From Branchiostoma floridae (taxonomy: Eukaryota; Chordata; Leptocardii; Amphioxiformes; Branchiostomatidae): DNA of 64,000 bases. The notes beneath the pieces are model-generated. The model had not been told where the DNA came from and ran no database searches. It was given only the letters and a program-made list of their open reading frames with translations. This document shows positions 12,101 through 24,100 of this stretch, piece by piece (the first letter of the stretch is position 1; the number at the start of each line of letters is the position of its first letter). Made by a program: the position numbers and the translations under genes. The stretch covers positions 18,873,439-18,937,438 of the forward strand of contig NC_049989.1 in NCBI RefSeq assembly GCF_000003815.2. Reading direction: 5' to 3'.

Positions 12101-15100
12101 TATTATATGCAGCCTGTAGCCATAGGTACCCTATTTTTGAGTAGGCTGATTTACGTGCTCGAGGCATCTCCTTGAACACGGAACCCCGTTTTATGTCCCT
12201 TCTGAAAGACGAATTTGTGAAGTCTTGGTCAGGCTTCGATCTTCATGTCTACCTTGTCCCCCCAACGACCTGGAGGGCAAGGGACTAGGTAGGTAGGTAG
12301 GTAGGTCAGGCTACAGCATCCAGACTTCCTTATTGGTCCCCCATCTAAGTACTGTCCAGACTGAACGTTGCCTAACTTCCGGAGATCGAGGGGATTGGGC
12401 GCATCAACGCGCCACAAGGCCTGCGCTAATGAAAGATGAAAGCGACCCCCCACAATAAGGTCACTCCTCCACACTTTATAATGGTGAGTGACCCCTTTAA
12501 CAAGTTCCCTGACCCAGTTCATGATGGCAACACTTTAACCACCATCAATATCAATTCAGAGTCAGTAGAAAGAATCACAGCCAACGCTCTGTAAGACTAG
12601 TAAGAGTCTAATGCTTAAGATTCCAGGGACAGCAATTTTACTTTATCTCCAATAATTCGTCAGTTCCCTTTTTTTTTGAAGAAAATGATGATAGATCATT
12701 ATGAAAACAGAATCTGAAGGGAAATATTGGAACAAACGTAGAGGCTAGAATATAGTTTTCCTCCCAAACTTCTGTTTTCATGAAACATTGAAAGTTTTAC
12801 TGGATTTTTCCTTTAGAATGTTAACTCAAAGAGCAAAAAGAAATAAATTTCTTTTTTTCAAAATTACGCTACTATGCCAGTATCCTAAATAGTCTGTGAT
12901 AGTTTGTAAAACACACAAAACTAACGCCAATTTGGACATTTTCAACCTGAACTTGAAGAAATTTACATTATCCTGCAAAGCTGCAAACCTATTTACCTTT
13001 GCCAGAAGGTTATGTTTTGAGTATGTTTGTCTGTCTGCGTGTTAACAGCATTACTTTCAAGAGAAGTCTTGTTTTTATCAATTGAATGATTGCAGATGTT
13101 TTTTTTCGAACCCTGCTGACCAATTTTCCAAATGCCTTCTGCAGTCATCTCCCCCAATCCTGTCACAGTCATCTAACTGACGTGTCAACCAAAATATCAC
13201 TCTCAGTTGCCCTTTTCAAAACCTCTGATCCATTGTAATTTTGAAGACATCGCTCTAAAAATATCTCTTTCGCATTGAAGTAGAAATTCTGAAAAGGCCT
13301 TCTATACTATTCATGTATACAAATTTTCTGGAATGCAAGAATTGTGCTCAATGGAAAATGGATAAAAAGACTTGGATATTGATTTAAATCGTAAGAGGTC
13401 ATACTATCATTTCCTGGTAATATATTAGATGAAATTCAAATTACAATAATAGTATAACTTAAATACAGCTTTTTTTAATTGGCAAACACATAAATGTTTG
13501 TTAAATGGTTGTTTCCAAATAACATTTTTGCAAACTTATGGCTAGAGACTCTGGAAGTGTCAAGGTCTGGCTATTGCTATAGGCAAATATTGTCATTATG
13601 TAACGTTACTGGGTTTAGGGTAATGGCTTCATATTAAGATGTTGGACAATTCATCTACCACTGTATACGAAAAAGAAGTCAAATCCATTAATTAATTAGC
13701 TTAAGTAGAAGTACATAACTAATGTGTGAGTAGTACTATCCAGTCTTTGATTATACGCCTCTTTATTCATTATGGCTGGAGGATATGACATATTTCTCCC
13801 CCCTCCCCCCTGCATAATGGACTGTTCCACATAGCAACAGTGTGAGGACGGGTTTACGGAAAAGGCTGGGCTGTCTACCTGGGCTGTCTACCTGGGCTGT
13901 CTACCTTGGCTGGCTATCACGTCAGGCTACTTGGACCTACGAAAGCCCATTGGGACAAAAGCTGTTTTAGCAGTATGGGTTGTTTGTGCTCAATGAAGAA
14001 GCTGTGTGTGAAGGAACTGTATGTGAAGGAGCTGTGTTTGAAGGAGCGGTGTGTGAAGGGACTCTGTGTGAAGCAATTGTGTGTGTTACATAACCCAGAG
14101 GTTCTGGGTTCAAATCAGTTGATATGCCACTGTTAAGTATAGGCCGAGCAGCTAACTAGCTATTCACGGAGAGGACACAGTGAGCTCTCAACACGTTGGC
14201 TCACGCTCCAGAACTGACCACGGTGGGTCGGTCTCGTTTATTCGCGTAAGAGGATCTATAGTACAGACCAGATGGACCAGTGCGCCCCATGGTGACACCA
14301 CCGATCTTGCGCCCTTTGGAAGGGCTACTATCACGACTTATCGGGCTGATTGGATTAGTCTTAAGACTGCTGGCTAGTTGATCAAAGGCATCCGGGAGCC
14401 GTTCTTTAGTGGCTGTCAGGGTCCAGGCTTCTGCGCCATACATTAGGATCGACAATTGAATTGTGAAGAGCTTAAATAAGCGTTGCTAAATTGCAAGGTT
14501 CTGGAACAGCTGCCATTCGGTGCTAACTCGGGTGACCTCAGTACGACAGCAATTACCCCAGGTGTGGCCATATGACTTTAAGTTTTGAACCACTTACACA
14601 ATTGGAAGGAAGGACCCCTAGTCTTTTCCGTAAGTGTGGTGGGTTCTTTACCCTATCTGAGGGAGGGCCCTTACCGAAGCTAGGTTTCTCTACCCTAGTA
14701 AAGGGAGGAAAGTCGTGTTAAGAGCCCTTCCCAAGCGCACAAGATCGGTGGCATATCAATTTATTCCAACCCAGAACCCCTGGGTTTTGTAACATACACG
14801 GCTCCTTCAAACACAGCTCCTTCACGAACAGCTCCTCCACACACTGCCACTTCACACAGCTTATTCACATAATAACACACAGTTCCTTCACACACAGCTT
14901 CTTCATTGAGCACAAACAACCCATACTGCTAAAACAGCTTTTGTCCCAATGGGCTTTCGTAGGTCCAAGTAGCCTGACGTGATACCCAGCCCAGGTAGAC
15001 AGCCCAGGTAGACAGCCCAGGTAGACAGCCCAGCCTTTTCCGTAAACCCGTGTGAGGACTGCCCTGATTGCCCATGTGCATGTTAATTCAGTGATAAATC

Positions 15101-18100
15101 ATCCATGCCTCCCCCAACCCGTCATGTCATGCTGTCTGACACCCTCACATCCCTCTCAGGTGGATTCCATCAGAAACATGTTTTAACTTTAAGTGAGTTT
15201 ATCATTATGTATAGAAATATATTTGTAATGTATATAATTTTCGGTGTAATGTATCACACAATTCAAGGCTGCAAAGTTGAACAAATAAATCATTCTGAAA
15301 TTCAGGAAAAAAACCCAGAAACATTGGAAAATGAAATCTGCATCAAAATCATTATTTTTCTCTACCAACTATAAATTGACTATTGAGCTATTTTCAGGTT
15401 GTCATGATTATAATAAATGTTATATGTGTAACTTATAATCCCCCAAGACACTATTCATTTATCTACTAATTTAGATCTATCATCTCTTGTTGTCTGACAG
15501 TCACGCACCAATCTGAGGTTACATTCTACCAGACATCAAACCATTATTTGTTCCCTACAAGCTGTAAATTGAGCTGTTTTCTGGTGGTCATAATTATAAT
15601 AAACATTACGTGTAACTTATAATCCCCCAAGCCACCATTATGTCTTGTTGTCTGACAATTACCCATCAATCTGAGGTTATGTTCTATTAAAGGACAGACA
15701 CATAATAAAAAATATAAACCTGCAGCAGAGAAGTTTTCTTACATTAATTTAAAATTAAATGGAGGTTTATTTTTATCAATCTTTTACTTTCCAAGCAGTC
15801 ATGATCATTATATGTTAACTTGTAATCCATCCAGCCACCCTCTCTTGTCGAGTAATATATCATATATTATGACTGGGTAGATGCCATCAGACAAATTATA
15901 AAAAGAAAAAACCCTGCAGCAAAGTTACTCATTTTTCTATTGATTTTTTTCAACCAAATTTTCGGAAATCATTAGCAATTTACAATGTAGTGTGTACGTC
16001 ATAATCAGTTAAGCCACTATAATGTCTTGGAGACACCCATCCATCGATCTAAGACATAGAAGAAGAAAATGTTCAGCAAATTAGATTTTACCTTTCCGAC
16101 TTTTGCCCTGCACATAACCTACATCACAGATCAAACTTTCATGTTGTCATAAGTCAATGGTGAGTCACAAGTGCAGCTAAACTTTGTTTTGAAGTTTTCT
16201 CACAACTGCTTTAAGCATTGTCAAAGTTACGCCAAAAATAGTTACTCAAGCAACTGGATATGGTTTTGAAACGGTCAGACGTTTCGGAAAGAATCCACTT
16301 TCCTTCGTCAGTGACACTGAAGTGATCTGCAAGAAACAGGTCTTTTATACTCTAACTATGAATGAAGACAATTTCAGATGTCCAATAGGAAAGGTTGTAA
16401 GACAATTCAGACTGAAGACAATTAGGATTCCAAAGAAAACAAAGCTAAGCCAAAGTCAAGCTGAAGACAATTTGGATTTCAAAGGACATCAAGGCTAAGA
16501 CACAGTTAATGCAAATGAGTCAATTAGCTCCTGTTGTTTTAGTTACAGGAGCTAAAAGTTTTGTTGGCGGGGGGGGGGGGGGGAGTGCTATGTCCCAAGT
16601 GCCGGAAAGTTCCATACGTAGCCCCCCTTTTCTGTTGAGTGTGGGATTGTATATTCTCTCATATATGGCCTCTCTAACTCCCCGTTCAAACCAGCGGGCT
16701 TCGCGGTCTAGGATGTCGGTAGATTGGAGGTTGAAGGAATGTCCTTGGTTGTGTTGTAGGTGGTTGAAAATAGCAGAAGAGTTGCCGTTGGCCTTCGGTT
16801 TGCAATGTTCTTGGTATCTTGCTTTTAGTGGACGACTAGTCTCACCAATGTATGTGTTGTTACAGTTGGGTTCCTCGCATTTGAGTCTGTAGATTACATT
16901 GGCCTTAGTACCTTTCTGTGGTTTGTCTTTTGGATGTACCAGTTTGTGTCGGAGGGTTGAGTGAGGTTTGAAGTTAGTGGCGATGTTGAAGTTTTGGAAG
17001 ATCCGTCTGAGTTTTTCCGAAACTCCTTGGACATAGGGGATGGTAATGTTGGCTTTCTTTCTGTCGGTCAATGGTTTGCACTTGGCTGTTTTCTTTGAGT
17101 GGTCCGAGGGTTTGAGGGCTTTGTTGAAGGTCCAGTTTTGGTAGCCACATTTGTTCAATGCACTTCGGAGGTGTTTGTGTTCCTCTGTTTTGGCTTTGCC
17201 AGAGGAAACAATGCTGTCTGCCCGGTGATACAAGGTTTTAATCACTGCCAGTTTGTGTTCCAAAGGGTGGTGAGAGTCAAAGGCCAGATATTGGTCAGTG
17301 TGCGTCGGTTTCCTGTACACTAAACTTTTGTAACTAAAACAACAGGAGCTAATTGACTCATTTGCATTAACTGTGTCTTAGCCTTGATATCCTTTGAAAT
17401 CCAAATTGTCTTCAGCTTGACTTTGGCTTAGCTTTGTTTTCTTTGGAATCCAAATTGTCTTCAGTCTGAATTGTCTTACAACCTTTCCTATTGGACATCT
17501 GAAATTGTCTTCATTCATAGTTAGAGTATAAAAGACCTGTTTCTTGCAGATCACTTCAGTGTCACTGACGAAGGAAAGTGGATTCTTTCCGAAACGTCTG
17601 ACCGTTTCAAAACCATATCCAGTTGCTTGAGTAACTATTTTTGGCGTATCTTATTACCTGGATGTCTAACCTACATCGACGCCATTGTCAAAGTTTTTTT
17701 TAGCTGATCAACTTTTTTTCTGACTCTGTGAAAGTATTATACAATTACAAGCAGTTATAATACACAAACAAAGGCATGACATACAGTTTGTTTACTAATG
17801 TCTTAGAATATTCCAAGGTCAAAGAAGACATGAAAGAGCAAAAATGAAAAATCTATTGTTTGGTACGTTATGTTCTGTGCATTAAGTCATTTGTTAAGCC
17901 TTCCTGACTAACTTTTTTTGGTCAAACTTAATTTTATTTACACACTTGCATCAGTTTTTGGGTTCCAAGAGAACATCATCCATAAAATCAAATCAACATG
18001 GCCTTCTGGATCACATACAGCAAATGGGAATAATTTAGAACTCTACATGTAGTGGGAAAAATTGTTATGATGGGCTTTTATAACTGACCATCCACTGGAA

Positions 18101-21100
18101 CACCTGATGTCTTGTCACTTCTAGTAACAAGTGAAACCTTTCTTCATCGGAATAAAAGGAAATCAATTTCAAACCCATTTCCTTAAATGTGACTGTTCCT
18201 CACGTTACAGGTACCTAGTGATAATCATTTAGTGGAACGTGTCTATCAGTATCGTTTGTATGAAGATGACGTCCTGATTGAAAGAATATTAAGTATTACG
18301 ATTGCAAAATATTGCAAAACTTATCTGAATTGGTAGATAGGTCTGTCATTTTGAAAGAAAGTTGAACAGTGATTTCCAACACAAAATTTGGTCTTTCACA
18401 AATTTTCCAACATCCGATTCCAATTCCAGTCTTTGCCAAGATAACTCATCTACCACTAATGGATTCTGTGTTTTTATGCTGGAAGTTAGTGGAAGTTATA
18501 TTTCAACTTTGCTTCTGAATTAGGAAACTAGAGCATAATGAATCTAAAATTGACAAGGTTACAAGTTTTTTTTAAATTTAAATTAAAGTGCAATGTATGA
18601 ACTAGATGCTTGTACTAGACCCTAAAATAAAAGAATAGGAGATTTTCTATAATAGGTGATCTATATAGTATATGTACATGTATTTAATAATTTGTACTTA
18701 CAACATGTAGTTAGGCAGTGCAACATAATAAGTATGGTACCTGGTACAGTATCAAGGTTTCCTAGAAGTCAGATAAGTGTTTTGCGTATCGTTTTACCTC
18801 TGGTAGAAGATTATGAAGATTGATATCATTTTCACGTGGTCATTCCATACCTAATTTCCGCCACAAATCTATTGTACAACAAGAGATAACGATAACATGT
18901 CAACGTCACAATGCAAGGGAACCCAATACATAATCTTACACGTAATTAGTTGGCAAGGACGCCGCCCCCTTTTACCCCATATTGACGTCAATCTCACAAT
19001 CTCGAAATTCGTCCCAATACCTGGGTATTATTGCCCACTCACCCACCCACACACAAGGACAATGCATGATGTTCACACGTTTATCATTACATGATCTTGC
19101 TGGCTTGATTGCCTTGCTGAATATTCGGTCACGGTTAGGGCTGGGTATCGGTACAGCGTACCGGTACAAAACCGTTTTTTCTTGTTGGACCGGTCCAGAA
19201 AAACCGGACCTGAAAAAATTAGGTGGACCGGATGTTGGACCGATTAGAAAATTAACATATTGTTTGATCAGATATTCACACTTTTTGGCGCTTGCAGGTG
19301 GAAGAAAATAACAAGAGTGAAGTAGAGTAGAGTTTATAGTAATTTCTACCAAGTTTTACAGCCAAACGTGCATGTGCAGTTAGCGTTGTAGGATTTTAAA
19401 ACGCAAGTGTAAGTCTAATACTCCACCAAACAGATGTCTTTGTAGTGAAATGGACCATTGGTATAAGTCATACTGAATCAGGTCCAGGTTTAGGTCTGGA
19501 CCTGGACCTGATCCTCTGGACCTGAACCGGACCTGGACCTGAATTTTCTGTACCGGTACCCAGCCCTAGTCACGGTTGCTGCAATGGGCTAGCCTCTGTC
19601 TGTATGAGACAGGCGGAAAGTCTGATGAAGATGTAATGTATGCAGCACTTAAGAAGACATCAAAACTTATCTCCAAAAGTATCACAAAAACGATCATACT
19701 GTAAATGCAGAAATGTTCGTGGTAGTTTTATGTTCACCGTTTTCGTGGCGGCGACTTCACCGCAAATTTAAAACCACCGCGAACATTTTTTCCATGGCAG
19801 TAAGAGACTACAGTGCATGGTGCTAAGGTGAACTTAAAACCACCGCGAAAGTCCTTTTTCCCACTTCCAAGTATCAAAAAATTATTGGTAACGTTTTACC
19901 CATTAGTAGCTTTGGCATTGATTTCTTTTTTGCTTAGATATTTCCGTGACATTGGCAACATTGCATGACGAAATGACATCATCTCATAATTCTTGGAGAT
20001 TACACGTAATACCATGTAGACAGGAAGTCATTAAACTCCCCTGTATAAATCATATGTTTGATCTAATTAAGATTGGTCATTGTGCAATATCAGGGCTTGG
20101 TACAGTTTTTAGTATATATTATTATTATGTAAAATTCAATATTAACTTGCACCAGAAAAATTACTGTCCTCTCCTCCTCAAATACAGACAGAAGAAACTC
20201 AGGAGCTAGTACAATACGGCTGGATACCAGGCTAGCTTAGGGTTAGAAGCTGGTATATATCAACTTGATCAAGAAACACATGCGTAGCTCCAATTTTACA
20301 TGTATTTACTTGCAAATACAGGTGGCAACGTTATATTTGTATTACCAGCACTGCAGATTACATTGCAAGTAGGTCACAAAGGACTTTGTTTGCCTATGTA
20401 CAGTGGGGTGACCATTCTCTTACATAACTGCAACCATCTTAAACCCTCAGGAGGAAATCTTTTAATCTTTAAAAACTTTAAAGAAAAAAATTTGGACCAT
20501 CTTGTGAAATTCAATGATTTAGCTTTGTCAATCATATTCTTGGAACAGGTGCCGAATTCCTGCTAAAATTTTGGCCGAGTCTATCCAAGCCTGGTACTCG
20601 ACTTGTATGTCTGATCCTGCTATTTAACCATGCTGACCTACATTTTACTGATTACTCGTCGTGAAATCCTCGTGTCGGACTAATGAACATGAAGTATTGC
20701 CCTGATTAAGGACTAACAGCCATTCTATAGATACATGATATCAATCTCTACACGCAGGCAGCCATGCAGCTCCCGAAAATATTATTTTCATTACATGCAA
20801 AAGGGGAGGTTTGGGGGTGGACATTCACCGTCATATTATGAGATTGCGAACGTATCACCTTTGTATTGTAACCTTTCCAATCAGAGCTCTAGACCGTGTG
20901 ATATTGGTGAGGCAAAGCCATGCTATTTACTTAGTTCCCAGACCAAATCTTTTTAAAAGGCTTGGATGAAATCAGACAGAGGGCTTATAAGAAAACTTCA
21001 GTCTATATACACTCCGGAAAATTTGTGTAGATAAAGGAGGTAGAGACATCAAATGAATTTTTTTTATCTCTCTTTCAGATTCTGTCTTTCTGTTGACCTT

Positions 21101-24100
21101 CCAATTCGCTATCATTACTTTCAAATCCAAGAACAGAAACATTGAATTGGACTGGCCCCATATATTACCATGCTTCGATGAAAATATATGTATAGAGGTG
21201 ACCGAGAATATTCTGCCAGGTGTATAAATACTTTCCAGGGCTCGAAATTCAGGTGCACTGGTGCACCCAGGGATTAGTGGTGCACCCAGCTTAAAAAATT
21301 GGGTGCACCACTTAGATTTAAGTACAACCTAATGGCAAAACTTAGCTACAAGCTATTGAATTCTTTAACAAGTACCATGACAGAATTTTTTATCATCTTT
21401 CTAACACTTAGATGTCAATACTTTGATATCTTTACGTACATAAATCTAAGAATATATTTGTGAGCACCCTGTGCACCCACAGAAAATAACTGGGTGCACA
21501 GCTTCAATTTTGGGTGCACCTCACTGGGTGCACATGCACCCAGTATTTCGAGCCCTGCGTTCCCATGGAACTGCCCTAAACATACTTCCAAGAACAGAAA
21601 ACTTGAATTGGACTGGCCTCACATATTACCATGCTTCGATGATAATACATGCATAGGGGATGAACAAGGAGAATGGTCTACCAGGGGTGCAAATACTTTC
21701 CCGTAGATATACAAATGGAAAACGTGGCTCTAAACATACTTCCACTACCCCAAACGTTAATTTCAAACATACTGTATATAATACATACACAAGGTGTATG
21801 TTGAGGAAAAATGCTGATCATGTGAATGATTGAACACCAACTTTTTCACCAAGTTATTCTCATCAACAAAATAGCACTGCACTCATCTATTCTTAAGTAT
21901 AGTGCCGAAAATATGCATGAACATGTACGTTGCACAATGCACAAAGATGTAATTTGGGCGGGCGGATTGGGCCTCCAACATCCATGTAACAGCTTAAATC
22001 CTTAATCCATACACGTACGTCACACGGAAACCACAAGGGGTCCATCATTCAGGCTATGTGCAACGGTTTGATAAAAGGTTTATAATAGAGAGTCTCATGT
22101 TTTGATTGATAATTCTGATTGTGATTTTTCAATTTTGCTGCTGTTGTAAGTAAAGTTAAGTAAGTGTAAGATTTTGCCTGGGTTAAAAATTAGCATAAAC
22201 ATAATAATCAGTACAAAATTTAATGTGATTTGCACATATTCTATTACCCTCTCTACTAAATATTACTTGTGGTAAAACTCGTTTTAAAGAAATCAAAAAA
22301 GATAAGTAAGCAAATGGAGGTCTTTGAAATTATATTGATCCAGATTGATAACATTGATTGTATTATTTATCAATCACTAGTATGATCGATATAATCAATA
22401 CATAGAGTCTAGAATTTGAAATGATACCTTACATTATGCAGCTTATCATTGAACAGATTTTACCCCAGTAACAATGTCATGATTGTAACGTCTGAAGGAT
22501 TTTACAATTACTGGGGCAACAGCTGGACACAGGCCCTACTGTTGGAGGCAGCACCAAAGCTATTAGTTGTTTCTTGGTCTTGCTCACTGGAAAGTATACT
22601 AGTATCCAATGCCAAACCAAACCAAATCATGATAGTTAATTTACCATTCGTGTGTATTCGTCCTTGCTTGTAGACTCCATTATCAGCAATGCTGCCTGTG
22701 AGTCTGTGTAATTTATTTGTCACATCTCCGAATAAATAAACAGATAAACCATGATAGTTCAATGTGCATTTACAGAAGTGTCCTTCATCGTCAGTTCTTG
22801 ATTCTATTCATTACTTAATATTAAAGAGTACTATTCTGCTTAGACTCATATTGTCATTCCCAATATCGACAATCTGCTCTAACAGAAAGGCAATAATCAA
22901 GTGAATCATAATTTTTTTAAAGTAAAAATAAGTAAAACGAGCAATTCTATATGCCAGAGAATCTCTCATTTGCCCTTCAAGTCTTACTTCACAGCCTTTT
23001 TTTTTAAATTCTTCATTGTTCTTTACACTATTACTGCACTAAAACTTTTCTTCTTACAAAAATACAATTTTACACTATTAGTATTACACTATTACAGCAC
23101 TAAAAGTTTTCTTTCTTATAAAAATACCATTAAGAGTTTCAGAAAAACAACTAATCCGATCCAGACAGAGGAATTCCTAATGTCTAAACCTTCATAACTG
23201 GAACAATGGTGTGATTTGTGTCGGGGCCTGCACGCCAGCCTCGCAATCCTAATGTTATTATAGCCCCATGAATTGTCTGGACGAGAGGAAGTCGAATCGG
23301 GCAAATTCAATTTCATTGGTATCAACGTTGTGAGGAGACTACGCTGGCATTACTTTGGGATCGGGTTTTAACATGCAGCGAAAGTGCTGTTGGAAAAGAT
23401 ACCCAAAGTTGCCTGTAATTACGCAGCAATCAGACAGAAGGAATTCTCCCTGCATTATCTAATAAGTACACCCAAGCCGTGCAAGCCAAGCTTCCTAGAA
23501 TTTCTAGTGCCGGGATTGCGAGTTCTAAGCGCGGAGGTTTAAGTTAGCTGTCAGAGTGACCAGTTGCAGACGTGCGTTGGGTGTGGTCAAAATGACTGGA
23601 ATTTTGCAGCGCACACTCTTCAATAAAATAAAACATTCTAGACTTCGAAAGCCCTCCAAACGCTGCTCTTAGTTAATATTCATAAATGTTCCCTTTTTAG
23701 TGAAAACAATTTCTGGAATGAAATGTTTGTATTCCACCTTTTGTTAATGCTAAAAAAAACACCTAGTCACGTTGACCTGACTACTTCCTTAGTACAGTCT
23801 ATGGGAGGTAGGGATAGAATGACTATGCAAATTTTGTACTACTTCTTCTTTTGTTATACAATGACGGGTGATTGACAAGGGGCAATAAGGGATGAAAAGC
23901 GTCAGGATCTTATTACGTTCAAAAGTTTATATAAACTTCATTTGTAAGATCGTCAACATTGAGGTAAAAAACACAGGTAATTTGAGATTATATCTTGTCC
24001 TGTCACAGCACTTTTTAATATATTGTCTGAAACAGTTTTTCTGTTAGGTTTTCAGTTACCTAATACTAATAGTCATTATCATTACCCTTTAGACCTTAGA

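Larger units (their letters stand above)
16229..17682 (-). mobile_element. Penelope-like element, copy 1 (5' truncated)
   Basis: The ORF at 16520-17320 encodes the thumb end of a PLE reverse transcriptase (starting at YRKPTHTDQYLAF). A GIY-YIG endonuclease follows, with LKCEEPNCNNTYIGET and RPLKARYQEH. Inverted pseudo-LTRs flank it: 16229-16557 and 17330-17682. A 13-bp target duplication CATTGTCAAAGTT borders the whole (16216-16228 and 17683-17695). The catalytic RT core is missing, so this copy cannot replicate on its own. A run of about 16 G at 16568-16583 makes a proline tract in the ORF. It sits in GTPase intron 1. Confidence 0.9.

Noticed and set aside
16509-16892. 127-codon plus-strand frame
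   Set aside because: Antisense shadow of the PLE endonuclease frame.
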